A stretch of DNA of 64,000 bases from Geothermobacter ehrlichii (GTDB lineage: Bacteria > Desulfobacterota > Desulfuromonadia > Desulfuromonadales > Geothermobacteraceae). A program made the translations under genes and the position numbers. Shown here one piece after another: positions 54,180-63,906 of this stretch. Position 1 is the first letter of the stretch. The number at the start of each line of letters is the position of its first letter. Where the stretch lies: the NCBI RefSeq assembly GCF_008124615.1, contig NZ_VNIB01000008.1, forward strand, positions 61,375-125,374, given 5' to 3'. A model generated the notes under the pieces. The model had not been told where the DNA came from. It did not search any database and worked only from the letters and a program-made list of their open reading frames with translations.

Positions 54180-54570
54180 CGCACCTCAAAAAGTCGTTAC
54201 GGTTCTCAAAAAAAAATTACCAGAGGCCTGTTTTGCAAAAATATAGTTACATAAACGCTGGTTTGCAAGAAAATTGTTTAGATAGCGGGAGTGTGGGTGA
54301 GGTAGGGGATAAAAATGGTTTGGATCTCAAAAAACGCGTTTGTATCTTGAAGAACGATTAAAAACAGACTCTCTTCGAGAAAAACAGTTACAGATGGAGG
54401 GGGAGGGGGCGTGGCGTCGACCGGGTCACCTTCGGCATTTCGCTGATTTCCTTGATGATGCCGGGACGAGGCATCTTGCGACCTCGTTGACCCGACAAAC
54501 AAAACGGGCAGCCCTGGTTGGGCTGCCCGTTGCTTTTGGGGTTGGTTGTGGTGGATTTGGCGGCTGACCG
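54180..54570. other. AT-rich gap between fic and transketolase
   Basis: A 391-bp gap of low GC near 54180-54370 with poly-A tracts and no supported gene. It holds the fic promoter region, a 6-bp hairpin GATGCC/GGCATC (54457-54475) and the transketolase terminator. The AT-rich part may be the edge of acquired DNA. Confidence 0.5.
54504..54530 (-). terminator. Terminator after transketolase
   Basis: An 11-bp perfect stem (54504-54514 with 54520-54530), 5-nt loop, followed on the minus strand by TTTTGTTTG. Confidence 0.9.
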
Positions 54571-56556
54571 TCAGAGCAGTTCCTTCACCTGGGCGACGAT
54601 GTTCTCCACGGTGAAGCCGAAGTGGCGGAACAGTTCGGCGGCCGGGCCGCTGGCGCCGTAGCCGGTCATGCCGATGATCCGCCCCTCTGTGCCGACCCAG
54701 CGCTCCCAGCCGAAGGTCGATCCGGCCTCCACCGCCAGCCGCTTGCGGCAGGCGGCCGGCAGGACCGACTCGATGTAGGCGGCGTCCTGCTGTTCGAACA
54801 GTTCCCAGCTCGGCAGGTTGACCACCCGCACGCCGATGCCTTCGGCGGCCAGCTGCTTCTGCGCCTCGAGCGCCAGGGGGACTTCCGAGCCGGTGGCGAT
54901 GATGATCGCCTGCAGCTCGCCGTCTTCTTTCGACAGCACATAGCCGCCGCGGTGCAGCTCGGCGGCCGGTGCCAGCTGCTGCCGGTCGAAGTTGGCCCAT
55001 CCCTGGCGGGAGAGGATGAGGGCGGTGGGGCCGCCCTGGTTGCGGATGGCCGCCTTCCAGGCCTCGACCGTCTCGCTGGCGTCGGCCGGGCGGATCACTG
55101 TCAGGTTGGGCACTGCCCGCAGGTTGGCCAGCTGCTCGATCGGCTGGTGGGTCGGGCCGTCCTCGCCGAGACCGATGGAGTCGTGGGTCAGCACGTAGAC
55201 GACCTGCAGGCCCATCATCGCGGCCAGCCGCATGGGCGGCCGCATGTAGTCAGCGAAGATGGCGAAGGTGCCGCCGTAGGGAATCAGTCCGGGGATGTGG
55301 GCCAGGCCGTTGAGGATCGCCCCCATGCCGTGCTCGCGGACGCCGAAGTGGATGTTGCGGCCGACGGTGCAGGCGGTGAAGGAGCCTTCGTCCTGCAGCA
55401 CCGTGTTGTTGGACGGCCCCAGGTCGGCGGAGCCGCCGAGCAGAAAGGGCAGCTTTGCCGCCAGGGCGTTGAGGGTCTTGCCGCTGGCCTGCCGGGTGGC
55501 GAGCTTCTCGCCGGCGGCGAAGTCGGGCAGCTCGTCCCAGCCGGCCGGCAGTTCGCCGGCGGCGGCCCGCTGCCAGTCGCGCAGGGCCTCGTTCTCCTTC
55601 AGCTCGGCCTCGAAGGCGCTCTGCCAGGCGGCTTCGAGCTCGGCACCGCGTTCAACCGCCTCGGCCATGTGCCGGCGGACGTCGTCGGGGACTTCGAAGC
55701 TCTTTTGCGGATCGCGGCCGAAGAAGGCCTTGGCGCCGGCCAGTTCCTCGGCGCCGAGGGGCGCGCCATGGGCGCCTGCCGTGTCCTGTTTGGTCGGTGC
55801 GCCGAAACCGATGTGGCTGCGGGCGATGATCAGCGAGGGGCGCGGCGAATGCTTGGCGCAGGCGATGGCGCGGTCGAGATCCTGCAGGTTTTCACCCTCG
55901 ACGTGCTGCACCTGCCAGCCGTAGCTGAGGTAGCGGGTGGCCACCTCCTCGGTGAAGGCCAGGCTGGTGTCGCCCTCGATGGTGATGCGGTTGTCGAGGT
56001 AGAGATAGACCAGGTTGCCCAGTCGCAGGTGGCCGGCCAGGGAGGCGGCTTCGGAGGCGACGCCCTCCATCAGGTCGCCGTCGGAGCAGAGGGCGTAGAT
56101 GGTGCTGTCGAACAGCTTTTCGCTCACCCTTTTCTGCAGAAAGCGCAGGCCCATGGCCATGCCGACGCCGACCGAAATCCCCTGTCCGAGCGGACCGGTG
56201 GTGGTCTCGATGCCGGGGGCGTGGCCGAATTCGGGGTGGCCGGCGGTGGGGCTGCCGAGCTGGCGGAAGTTTTTCAGGTCGTCCAGCGACAGGCCGTAGC
56301 CGGTCAGGTGCAGCATGGAGTAGAGCAGGGCCGAGGCATGACCGCAGGAGAGGATGAAGCGGTCGCGGCCGGCCCAGTCGGGATTCTGCGGATTGTGGCG
56401 CATGTGCCGGGCAAAGAGGAGGTAGGCGATTGGCGCGGCCTCCATCGGGGTGCCCGGATGACCGGAGTTGGCCTTTTCCACCATGTCGGCGGAGAGCAGG
56501 CGGATGGTGTCGACGGCCCGGCGGGCCTGGTCCAGGTTCAGCGGCGGCAGAGTCAT
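54571..56556 (-). CDS. tkt: Transketolase
   Basis: 661 residues from ATG 56556 with GAGGAA upstream. [21 protein letters not shown], ThDP motif [32 protein letters not shown] (here CSDGDLMEG) and the transferase region [21 protein letters not shown] are present. Moves two-carbon units in the pentose-phosphate pathway with thiamine diphosphate. Normal length. Confidence 0.96.
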   Translation of the reverse strand: MTLPPLNLDQARRAVDTIRLLSADMVEKANSGHPGTPMEAAPIAYLLFARHMRHNPQNPDWAGRDRFILSCGHASALLYSMLHLTGYGLSLDDLKNFRQLGSPTAGHPEFGHAPGIETTTGPLGQGISVGVGMAMGLRFLQKRVSEKLFDSTIYALCSDGDLMEGVASEAASLAGHLRLGNLVYLYLDNRITIEGDTSLAFTEEVATRYLSYGWQVQHVEGENLQDLDRAIACAKHSPRPSLIIARSHIGFGAPTKQDTAGAHGAPLGAEELAGAKAFFGRDPQKSFEVPDDVRRHMAEAVERGAELEAAWQSAFEAELKENEALRDWQRAAAGELPAGWDELPDFAAGEKLATRQASGKTLNALAAKLPFLLGGSADLGPSNNTVLQDEGSFTACTVGRNIHFGVREHGMGAILNGLAHIPGLIPYGGTFAIFADYMRPPMRLAAMMGLQVVYVLTHDSIGLGEDGPTHQPIEQLANLRAVPNLTVIRPADASETVEAWKAAIRNQGGPTALILSRQGWANFDRQQLAPAAELHRGGYVLSKEDGELQAIIIATGSEVPLALEAQKQLAAEGIGVRVVNLPSWELFEQQDAAYIESVLPAACRKRLAVEAGSTFGWERWVGTEGRIIGMTGYGASGPAAELFRHFGFTVENIVAQVKELL

Positions 56557-57074
56557 GGTTTTTGTTCCTCCAGGGCTCGAGAATGTGCGCATTCAAGCAG
56601 GAACGGGGAAATTTTTCAAGGCTCAAAAGGCACTGCCCAGCCCCCCGGCGGTCGTCCCGCCGGAAGGTGCCGGTGCAAGCGGTTGAAATGAGGAGGGACT
56701 GCGGCGTTTCGCCTTTTTTGCCACCGGCCGATGGCGGTGTCGGCAAGAACCAGCTGGCAAGAGGAACGACTCCAACCCACCCTCCCCGCTGAAGGTCGAG
56801 GGATTTTTCGTCAGATCAAGGCGGCCAACGCTTAAGCTGGCGAAAAAGAACCGCCCCCGGCAAAAGGATAGGGCCGGAAGCGGGGGAGGTATCCCAGTTC
56901 CGGCCCTGGTCCTGTCTCAAGGTAAGGAAAGAAAGAAGGTCGGCCGTCCCGCCTGCCACAACGGGACGACGTTGGCTGCAGGATATCGCCTCGGCCGTCC
57001 GCCGCCCACCGCCATAGCCGCACGGCATCTCTCGGCACGGCACATGCCCGGACTGTGGCGATGCACAGCCGGCT
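56557..57074. other. Long gap between gshA and transketolase
   Basis: 518 bp with no supported gene. It contains a possible gshA terminator (9-bp stem 56871-56879 with 56898-56906, then TATCCTTTT on the minus strand) and, in the transketolase leader, a 7-bp hairpin CCGGCGG/CCGCCGG (56645-56663). No known riboswitch motif was recognised. Confidence 0.5.
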
Positions 57075-58445
57075 TCAGACCTCCAGGCGGAAGGCGCAGT
57101 GGCGCTTGAGCATCGCCAGGTCGTGCCGGCGTTCCCCTCGCCAGTCGCGCAGCAGGCGTTCGGCCAGGGTGACGCCTTCTTCGGCGATCTGTTGCAGCGG
57201 GTCGAGATAGACTGTTTCGTCGCAGCCGTGGTGGTTGTGGCGCTGCTGTCGCCGCAGGCCCTGCCAGGCCAGTTCGAGCACGTCCCGGGCCAGATCGCGC
57301 AACAGCCGGCCATTCTGTCTGGTCTGCAGTCCCGCCTTCCACGACTGCCGGTAGCTCCGGTGCAGGGCGTCGATGTCGCCGGGCCAGAGCAGGCACCAGG
57401 CGGTTTCCGCCGTGTCCCGGTCGTAGAAGAGGCCCTTGAGCAGTGCCGCGACGCTGAGGGTCAGCCCCTGCGGCAGTGAGTCGGAACTGCGGATCTCGAT
57501 CTGCGGCCGCAGGCGGACCTCGGGAAAGAGGGTTGACAGGTGCAGGTCCCAGTCGGCGAGGGTGGCCCGGTGGCTGGCGAAGCCCTCGGCCAGGTAGCGC
57601 CGGAAGGTGAAGCGTCGGCCGGTCAGGTCGAGGTAGCGGCCGTCGCGGACGATGAAGTACATCGGTACGTCGAGGGCGTAGTCGGTGTAGGTCTCCAGGG
57701 AGGCGCCGTCGGCGAACAGTGCCGGGATCAGGCCGCAGCGGTCGGGGTCGGTGCGCGACCAGATTTCGCCGCGGGTCGATAGGAAGCCGCTCGGCCGGCC
57801 GTCCATGAAGGGCGAGTTGGCGAACAGGGCGTAGAGCAGGGGGGCGAGCGCCTGGCCGAGGCGCAGCTTGAAGACGGCGTCCTCTTCGTCTTCGAAGTCG
57901 AGATTGACCTGCAGGCCGGCGCTCTGTTTCATCATCCGCTGCCCCATGTCGCCGGTGCGCTCCATGTAGGGGCCCATGATGCCGTAGCGGGACTTGGGCA
58001 GCCAGTCGATCTTCTCCAGCGGCGTGAAGGGCTGGACGCCGAGGCCGAGAAAGGTCAGTCCCAGGGGTTCGGCGGCGCGCACCACGGCGGCGACGTGGGC
58101 GGCGAAATCCCCTTCGCAGCAGTGGATGTCCGGGCAGAAGCGGCCGGACAGCTCGATCTGTCCCCCCGGCTCGAGGGTGATGGAGGAATGCTCGCCGAGC
58201 AGGGCGATCACTTCTCCCTCTTCCCGGACCTCCGTCCAGGGCCGGTCGGTGGCCAGCTGTTCGAGCAGCTGGCGGATGCGGGAATAGGGGGCGGCCTCGC
58301 CGCTTTCGCTGTCGATGACCAGTTTCTCCGTTTCGGCACCGACGCCGAAATCCGCGGCGGGACGGGCGCCGCGGCGCAGAAAGTCGGTCAGCTGGGCAAG
58401 GTCGGTGACGGGCTGCTCGAGATCGGGTCTGTTCAGGGTGCTCAT
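57075..58445 (-). CDS. gshA: Glutamate-cysteine ligase, plant/alpha-proteobacterial type
   Basis: 456 residues from ATG 58445. FGVGAETEKLVID, SSITLEPGGQIELSG, SRYGIMGPYMERTGDMGQRMMKQSAGLQVNLD, FANSPFMDGRPSGFLSTRGEIW and RPQIEIRSSDSLPQGL fit the GCS2/EgtA-like class. It forms gamma-glutamylcysteine from Glu and Cys with ATP. No gshB is adjacent. Confidence 0.92.
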   Translation of the reverse strand: MSTLNRPDLEQPVTDLAQLTDFLRRGARPAADFGVGAETEKLVIDSESGEAAPYSRIRQLLEQLATDRPWTEVREEGEVIALLGEHSSITLEPGGQIELSGRFCPDIHCCEGDFAAHVAAVVRAAEPLGLTFLGLGVQPFTPLEKIDWLPKSRYGIMGPYMERTGDMGQRMMKQSAGLQVNLDFEDEEDAVFKLRLGQALAPLLYALFANSPFMDGRPSGFLSTRGEIWSRTDPDRCGLIPALFADGASLETYTDYALDVPMYFIVRDGRYLDLTGRRFTFRRYLAEGFASHRATLADWDLHLSTLFPEVRLRPQIEIRSSDSLPQGLTLSVAALLKGLFYDRDTAETAWCLLWPGDIDALHRSYRQSWKAGLQTRQNGRLLRDLARDVLELAWQGLRRQQRHNHHGCDETVYLDPLQQIAEEGVTLAERLLRDWRGERRHDLAMLKRHCAFRLEV

Positions 58446-58590
58446 GAACAGGAGATTACCATGCCCCGGCCGCTTTGTCTCGGGGGCGTGGCGGCTTGCC
58501 GGGCCGGAGGCCTGGCCAAAGAGGAAAAGAGCGCTATGCTTGAAACAGGAAGGCACGATGCCTTGCGCATGGTCCGAAAGGAGGTCCGGC

Positions 58591-59265
58591 ATGAGCGTAC
58601 CCGACAGGAAAATACTGATGGTTGTGACCAGCCACGACTGTATCGACGTCGATCACCCCACCGGTCTCTGGCTGGAAGAGTTCGCCGTACCCTGGCAGAT
58701 ATTCCGCGCGGCCGGAATATCGGTGACGGTTGCCAGCCCCCTCGGGGGAGCCGCCCCGCTCGATCCACGCTCGCTCGAGGATGATGCCAGAGTTGCCGCC
58801 TGGGCCGAGGCGCGGTCCGCCCTGATGGAGACGATGCCGCTGCGCACGCTGCCGATGCATCGTTTCGACGCTGTCTTTCTGGTTGGCGGCCATGGCACCA
58901 TGTTCGATTTTCCCGAATGCCCCGAGCTGCAGGTCCTGCTGCGGACCCACTTTGCGAATGGAAGCCTGGTGGCCGCTGTCTGTCACGGCCCGGCGGGTCT
59001 GGTGGGTGTCGATCTGGACGACGGCTCGCCGCTGGTCGCCGGCCGGCGGCTGACCGCCTTTACCGACGCCGAGGAACGGGCGGTGGAGCTGGACGGGCTG
59101 ATGCCGTTTTTGCTCGAGAGCGAACTGCGCGAGCGGGGAGCCGATTTTGTCGCCGGGGAAGCCTGGCGCAGCCATGTCGAGATCGACGGCAACCTGATCA
59201 CCGGTCAGAATCCGGCTTCGAGTGCCGCTGCGGCCGAGGCGGTGCTGCAGCGTCTGCCGGACTGA
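58591..59265 (+). CDS. DJ-1/PfpI family class I amidotransferase-like protein
   Basis: 224 residues from ATG 58591 behind GGAGGT. LMVVTSHDCIDVDHPTGLWLEEFAVPW, FLVGGHGTMFDFPE and the nucleophile elbow AVCHGPAGLVGVDL (Cys before His) match the glyoxalase III/Hsp31-like branch. A role in repair or removal of methylglyoxal-type damage is inferred. Confidence 0.9.
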   Translation: MSVPDRKILMVVTSHDCIDVDHPTGLWLEEFAVPWQIFRAAGISVTVASPLGGAAPLDPRSLEDDARVAAWAEARSALMETMPLRTLPMHRFDAVFLVGGHGTMFDFPECPELQVLLRTHFANGSLVAAVCHGPAGLVGVDLDDGSPLVAGRRLTAFTDAEERAVELDGLMPFLLESELRERGADFVAGEAWRSHVEIDGNLITGQNPASSAAAAEAVLQRLPD

Positions 59266-59313
59266 GTGGGGAACGGTCGGCTGTCGGCCGGGTCGTCGAT
59301 GCGGTCCTTGCGC

Positions 59314-59319
59314 TATAAT
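59314..59319 (+). promoter_or_regulatory. -10 element before the 59-residue gene
   Basis: Perfect TATAAT 51 bp before ATG 59370; no good -35 was seen. Confidence 0.4.
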
Positions 59320-59369
59320 GGAATGAGTGAAAGGCCCGCAACAGGCCCGGCAGAAGAAAGGAGCAGCAT

Positions 59370-59549
59370 ATGAAAAGGGAAGAAGTCCGCAAACTCTGTC
59401 AGGATGTCCGTCAGGGGCGTATCCGCGAAGTCGAGCACATGATCACCCACCAGCACGGAGAGGTTGTCGCCTGTGAAGGAACCATGCTGGAAGTGAGGAC
59501 CGGTGAAAGCTACCAGCGGTGGGCCGGTGAAAACTGCGAACGGTCCTGA
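59370..59549 (+). CDS. Small basic/acidic protein, 59 residues, unknown
   Basis: ATG 59370 follows AAGGAG and a TATAAT is upstream; a terminator follows. The sequence begins MKREEVRKLCQDVRQGRIRE and ends CERS, with three Cys (10, 36, 57). No membrane helix or signal peptide. The gene has its own promoter-like and terminator-like signals, which supports it despite its short length. No family is recognised. Confidence 0.65.
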   Translation: MKREEVRKLCQDVRQGRIREVEHMITHQHGEVVACEGTMLEVRTGESYQRWAGENCERS

Positions 59550-59552
59550 GGC

Positions 59553-59588
59553 TGCTGAAAAAGACCCGTCAGTGGTGTCTTTTGAGCA
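59553..59588 (+). repeat. Imperfect hairpin after the small gene
   Basis: Arms TGCTGAAAAAGAC (59553-59565) and GTCTTTTGAGCA (59577-59588) pair imperfectly around an 11-nt loop, 4 bp after the stop codon. It may stabilise the mRNA end ahead of the terminator at 59612. Confidence 0.45.
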
Positions 59589-59611
59589 GTCTGCGTTGTC
59601 AACCAAGCTCA

Positions 59612-59640
59612 GGCGGGTCGAGCACCCGCCTTTTTTATTT
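59612..59640 (+). terminator. Terminator after the small gene
   Basis: A 7-bp GC stem (59612-59618 with 59624-59630), 5-nt loop, then TTTTTTATTT. It overlaps the end of the convergent ktrA-type gene. Confidence 0.9.
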
Positions 59641-60288
59641 TCTGCTCGCTTTTTCCACATCGGCCGCCTGGCCGAGGATCAGCAGCAGGTCGCTGTCCTT
59701 GATCTGACGTTCCGCCGGCGGCATGAGAATGAATTCGTCGGTTAGCACGTCCTTGATGCCGAGGATGTAGATGTTGAAGCGGCGGCGCAGGTCGAGCTCG
59801 ATCAGGGTCTTGCCGATGAAGGACCGCGGCGGGGCGAGTTCGTGCAGGGCGTAGCCCCCGGTCATGCTGAGCATGTCGAGGATGTTGGGGCTGGCCAGGT
59901 TGCGGGCGACCTTGATCGCCATGTCCTTTTCCGGATAGACGACTTCGTCGGCGCCGACCTTGCGCAGAATGCGGCCGTGATCTTCGTTGACCGACTTGAC
60001 CACCAGCCGTTTCACTCCCAGTTCCTTCAGGTAGAGCGTGGCCAGGGTGGCGGCGTGCGAGCGCTCGCCGATGGCGACCACCACGGCATCCATTTCGGTG
60101 ACACCCTGAGAGGCGAGGAATTCCTTGTCGGCGGCGTCGGCGACGATGGCGACCGAGCAGTATTCGCTGATCTCCTGCACGTGCTGCCGGTTGTTGTCGA
60201 TGACCAGAACTTCGTGTCCGGCCTCGTAGAGGGTGCGGGCGATGTTCGAGCCGAAGTTGCCGGCGCCGATGATGCAGAATTTTTTCAT
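59635..60288 (-). CDS. ktrA: K+ uptake regulatory subunit (KtrA/TrkA type)
   Basis: 217 residues. RCK_N with NAD(H)/nucleotide motif IIGAGNFGSNIARTLYEAGHEVLVID and RCK_C. The length fits single-RCK KtrA. It gates the KtrB-type channel encoded 34 bp downstream on the same strand in transcription order reversed (ktrB upstream, 60323-61696). Confidence 0.9.
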   Translation of the reverse strand: MKKFCIIGAGNFGSNIARTLYEAGHEVLVIDNNRQHVQEISEYCSVAIVADAADKEFLASQGVTEMDAVVVAIGERSHAATLATLYLKELGVKRLVVKSVNEDHGRILRKVGADEVVYPEKDMAIKVARNLASPNILDMLSMTGGYALHELAPPRSFIGKTLIELDLRRRFNIYILGIKDVLTDEFILMPPAERQIKDSDLLLILGQAADVEKASRK

Positions 60289-60322
60289 GGGCTGGACTCC
60301 CTTGCAAACGTGTGGCCGCGTC

Positions 60323-61696
60323 TTATCCGATCATCACCTGTTCTTCAGCGTAGCGAATCTGCCGCTTTCCCGCCCGGCGGACAAAGGCGAAGGCGAGGGT
60401 CAGGATGCCCACCCGGCCGACGAACATCAGGCCGATGATGATCATCTTGCCGAGCGGAAGCAGTTCGCCGGTGACGCCCAGCGACAGGCCGACCGTGGCG
60501 AAGGCCGACACCGTCTCGAAGGCGTAGTCGAGCAGGGCGTTGCGGCTCTGGGTTGCCGGCAGGCCGTGCACCTGGACGGTCAGCAGCAGAAAGATGGCCG
60601 CGCCGCAGACGATGACCGACAGCAGGACCAGGGTCAGGGCGCGGGTGGTCAGTTCGTCCGGCACGGTGCGGCGGAAGATGTTGGTGTGCCTTTCCCCTTT
60701 CAGCCGGTTGTGCAGAATGGCGAAGATCAGGGCGAAGCTGGTGGTCTTGATGCCGCCGCCGCAGGAGCCGGGCGAGGCGCCGATGAACATGAGAAACATG
60801 ATCAGTACCAGGGTCGGCACCTCGAGCAGGTTCAGGTCGATGGTGTTGAAGCCGGCTGTTCGCGCGGTGACTGACTGGAAGAGGACCATCCAGAAGCCGT
60901 CGGCGGCACCCATGGTGCGCAGCTCGCCGGGGATTTCCAGCAGTGCCAGCAGCAGCGCGCCGCCGAGGGTCAGGGCGCAGCTGGTGACCAGGACCAGCCG
61001 GGTGTGCAGCGAGAGCCGGTGCCGCGGCTGGCGACGGCGGGTCAGGCCGAACAGCTCCTGCAGCACCAGAAAGCCGATGCCGCCGGCGGTGATCAGCCCC
61101 ATGATGGTCAGGTTGACCAGCGGGTCGTCGTGAAAGCCGACCAGACTGTCCGGAAAGAGGCTGAAACCGGCGTTGCAGAAGGCCGAAACCGAATGGAACA
61201 GGGCGCTCCACAGCCCCTGGACCAGGCCGAGTTGCGGTACCAGGCGGATGGCCAGCAGCGCCGCGCCGATACCCTCGATGACGATGGTCAGCAGGAAGAT
61301 CTTGCCGACCAGCTCCTGCACCGAGGCGTAGGGCTGCGGCAGCAGGGTCTGTTCGATCTGCTGCCGGCCGCGCAGGCTCATGCCGCCGCCGAGATAGGAG
61401 AGCAGGTAGACCGAAAAGGTGGTGATGCCCAGGCCGCCGGTCTGAATCAGCAACAGCACCACCAGCTGGCCGAACCAGCTCAGCCGGCTGCCGGTGTCGA
61501 CCACCACCAGTCCGGTCACGCACTGGGCGCTGGTGGCGGTAAAGATGGCGTCGAGAAAGGTGAGGGGTTCGCCGCTGCTGGCCAGGGGCAGGCGCAACAG
61601 CAGGCCGCCGAGCAGGATGGCCAGGACGTAATAGAGCAGCAGAACCTGGCCGGGCGAGAACCGCCAGGTCTGTCGGGGTTGTTGCAGGGCGCACAT
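60323..61696 (-). CDS. ktrB: K+ uptake channel subunit (KtrB/TrkH family)
   Basis: 457 residues from ATG 61696; an in-frame ATG at 61726 is possible. Four M1-P-M2 repeats with pore regions such as FTATSAQCVTGLVVVDTGS, FHSVSAFCNAGFSLFPD and QSVTARTAGFNTIDLN, and GASPGSCGGGIKTT. It imports K+ (with Na+ in Ktr) and is regulated by the downstream KtrA-type protein. Confidence 0.92.
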   Translation of the reverse strand: MCALQQPRQTWRFSPGQVLLLYYVLAILLGGLLLRLPLASSGEPLTFLDAIFTATSAQCVTGLVVVDTGSRLSWFGQLVVLLLIQTGGLGITTFSVYLLSYLGGGMSLRGRQQIEQTLLPQPYASVQELVGKIFLLTIVIEGIGAALLAIRLVPQLGLVQGLWSALFHSVSAFCNAGFSLFPDSLVGFHDDPLVNLTIMGLITAGGIGFLVLQELFGLTRRRQPRHRLSLHTRLVLVTSCALTLGGALLLALLEIPGELRTMGAADGFWMVLFQSVTARTAGFNTIDLNLLEVPTLVLIMFLMFIGASPGSCGGGIKTTSFALIFAILHNRLKGERHTNIFRRTVPDELTTRALTLVLLSVIVCGAAIFLLLTVQVHGLPATQSRNALLDYAFETVSAFATVGLSLGVTGELLPLGKMIIIGLMFVGRVGILTLAFAFVRRAGKRQIRYAEEQVMIG

Positions 61697-61766
61697 GGAG
61701 TGGGATTTTACTCCCCTCCGGCGCATTTGGCCAGCCCTTCAGTCTGAGGGTGGCTGCTGCCCGGAC

Positions 61767-62588
61767 TCAGTCAAGAAACAGGTCGGGCAACAGCTCTTCT
61801 CCCGGTTTGACCGCGTAGCGTTCCAGGTCGCCGATTCCTTCTTCCGCCAGAACCTCCTCGTCGATGAAGAAGTTGCCGCTGCAACTGCGGCTGTCGCGGC
61901 AGAGAATGGCGTGGGCGGCGTCGGCGACGATCTCGGGTTTGCGGCACTGCTCCGGCCTGACCAGGCCGCCGAGCATCGCCAGGGCGGCGGTGGCGATCAC
62001 CGTTCGCGGCCAGAGGGCGTTGACGGCGATGCCGTCGGGGCGGAATTCCTCGGCCATGCCCAGCACGCACATGCTCATGCCGTACTTGGCCATGGTGTAG
62101 GCGACATGGCTTCTGAACCAGCGCGGGTGCATGTTCAGCGGCGGTGACAGGGTCAGAATGTGGGGGTTGTCGGCCTTCTTCAGGTGCGGCAGACAGGCCT
62201 GGCAGCAGAGAAAGGTGCCGCGGACGTTGACCTGGTGCATCAGGTCGAAACGTTTGACCGGGGTCTCCAGGGTGCCGGCGAGATAGATGGCGCTGGCGTT
62301 GTTGACCAGGATGTCGATGCCGCCGAAGCGTTCGACCGACGCCGTGACCGCCGCTTCGATCGCTTCCGGCTTTCGGATGTCGCACTTGACCGCCAGGGCC
62401 CGGCCGCCGGCCGCTTCGATTTCGGCCGCCGCGGTATGAATGGTGCCCGGCAGCCGGGGATTGGGGACGTTCGACTTGGCTGCGATGACGATGTTCGCGC
62501 CGTCGGCGGCGGCGCGCAGGGCGATCGCCTTGCCGATGCCGCGGCTGGCGCCGGTGATGAAGAGGGTCTTGTTTTTCAGGTTTTTCAT
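61767..62588 (-). CDS. Short-chain dehydrogenase (HSDL2-like)
   Basis: 273 residues. TGASRGIGKAIALRAAADGANIVIAAKS, NNASAIYLAGTLETPVKRFDLM, Ser in TLSPPLN and YxxxK in YTMAKYGMSM. The C-terminal 40 residues (EEGIGDLERYAVKPGEELLPDLFLD) match the HSDL2-like group. Lipid or hydroxy-acid oxidoreductase; substrate unknown. Confidence 0.87.
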   Translation of the reverse strand: MKNLKNKTLFITGASRGIGKAIALRAAADGANIVIAAKSNVPNPRLPGTIHTAAAEIEAAGGRALAVKCDIRKPEAIEAAVTASVERFGGIDILVNNASAIYLAGTLETPVKRFDLMHQVNVRGTFLCCQACLPHLKKADNPHILTLSPPLNMHPRWFRSHVAYTMAKYGMSMCVLGMAEEFRPDGIAVNALWPRTVIATAALAMLGGLVRPEQCRKPEIVADAAHAILCRDSRSCSGNFFIDEEVLAEEGIGDLERYAVKPGEELLPDLFLD

Positions 62589-62657
62589 GGGAGCCTCGTC
62601 GTCTTGTTGTAATGGTTTTTCTCTTCTTTCAAATCATACCTGCTCTCCCCCGCCCTG

Positions 62658-63254
62658 TCAGAAAAGGCGGAAAACCATCACCCACAGACCGTGGTTGGCG
62701 ATCAGGGAAAGCATCGCCAGGGCCAGCAGACCTTTGCCCCATCGGCTGGCCAGTCGCGGCCAGAGCCAGATGCCGGCCAGGGTGACGACGACGATTTCGG
62801 CCAGGGCGGCTGGAATGCCATGATAGGCCGGATTCCAGTAGGAAATCGGCGAGATGAAACGCCAGCGGCTCAGAGGCCAGAAATGCATGTGGGCGTCGTT
62901 GTGGTGGAGGAAGAAATCCTCCGCCGCCCCGAGCAGGGCGGCAGCGCAGAAGAGGGCGGCGCGCGGTTTTTTCAGTTTCCAGCACAGAGCCAGACCGAGG
63001 GTCCACAGGGGGAAGGAGTGGAAGGCGCCGACCAGGGCCGTCCAGCCGGGATGGAAGTAGACTTCGTTCCATAGCCGTTGCTGGGGAATGCGGGCGATGA
63101 GGCTCCCCCAGATAAAGAAGAGGTAGATCGGCAGGTCGGGGGTCAGGGCGCCGAGGCAGAGGACCAGGTTGATGTGCGGCAGCCTCGCCAGCCGTTTGCC
63201 GCCGCAGAGTCGCAGCAGGGCGCAGGTGAGGATGGCGTGGCTTTGGGTGTTCAT
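62658..63254 (-). CDS. YdjM/DUF457-like membrane protein
   Basis: 198 residues with about five membrane helices. MNTQSHAILTCALLRL... HINLVLCLGALTPDLPIYLFF has the His/Asp pattern of the inner-membrane metal-dependent hydrolase family (YdjM). EDFFLHHNDAHMHFWPLS adds a second His-rich motif. Function unproved. Confidence 0.7.
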   Translation of the reverse strand: MNTQSHAILTCALLRLCGGKRLARLPHINLVLCLGALTPDLPIYLFFIWGSLIARIPQQRLWNEVYFHPGWTALVGAFHSFPLWTLGLALCWKLKKPRAALFCAAALLGAAEDFFLHHNDAHMHFWPLSRWRFISPISYWNPAYHGIPAALAEIVVVTLAGIWLWPRLASRWGKGLLALAMLSLIANHGLWVMVFRLF

Positions 63255-63263
63255 GGCCGGCCG

Positions 63264-63770
63264 TCAGGTCAGCTGTTGCCAGAGGACGCTGGCGGCCGCC
63301 AGCACCAGGCCGGCGAGCAGAGTCCACAGGCCGTTGCGCACCAGCGCATATTTGCGGGTCAGGCGGTGCTTGCCGAGGTAGTAGAGTTCGTGCAGGTAGG
63401 CTTCGTAGAGTTTTTCCTTGTTGCTGACCAGTTCCTTGAAGCTGGCGATGAACTCGTCCTCGTCCAGCTCGACAAAGGAGCGGAAGTAGAAGAGGTTGGT
63501 TTTGCCGCTGGCATGCAGTGGCGGAATGATGGCCAGGATGGAGAAGGTCACGGCCAGAATGCCGGTTGCCGCCAGGATGACAACGGTCAGCAGCGGCAGG
63601 TTCTGCATCTGGGTCAGAGCGATGGTGGTGACCAGGGAGGAGGCGGTGAGAATCATGGCCGCCTTGGAATCGGCCATCTGGTTCAGGGTCATGTGCTTGC
63701 TCAGGTTGGCGCGCAGGGCGTTGCTCGCCAGCAGGCGGGGAATGAGGGGTTCTTCCGTAGGACCGTTCAT
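63264..63770 (-). CDS. PycTM-type (DUF5706) membrane protein
   Basis: 168 residues from ATG 63770. KHMTLNQMADSKAAMILTASSLVTTIAL is the hallmark start; membrane helices at about 36-52, 56-80 and 145-165; central DEDEFIASFKELVSNKEKLYEAYLHELYYLG. The PycTM domain is the membrane effector of Pycsar anti-phage systems; stand-alone relatives also exist. No cyclase gene is visible, and the upstream side is an IS element. Confidence 0.8.
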   Translation of the reverse strand: MNGPTEEPLIPRLLASNALRANLSKHMTLNQMADSKAAMILTASSLVTTIALTQMQNLPLLTVVILAATGILAVTFSILAIIPPLHASGKTNLFYFRSFVELDEDEFIASFKELVSNKEKLYEAYLHELYYLGKHRLTRKYALVRNGLWTLLAGLVLAAASVLWQQLT

Positions 63771-63906
63771 CTTGTATGCTCCCTGAATGCTGTGGTCTGT
63801 AAGAATGCGTGTGACCGGCGGTGCTGTCAAGCGGGCGCAGGAGGTTGGCGACGGGGCGGAAGCTAGGAAAGAGGCGACTGTTCGAGGCTGAGCTGGTCGA
63901 GAGGAA

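Noticed and set aside
58458..58590. Short plus-strand frame starting at an ATG with AGGAG between gshA and the DJ-1/PfpI gene
   Set aside because: Low-complexity translation and it runs out of frame through the start of the DJ-1/PfpI gene, which has a better ribosome-binding site.
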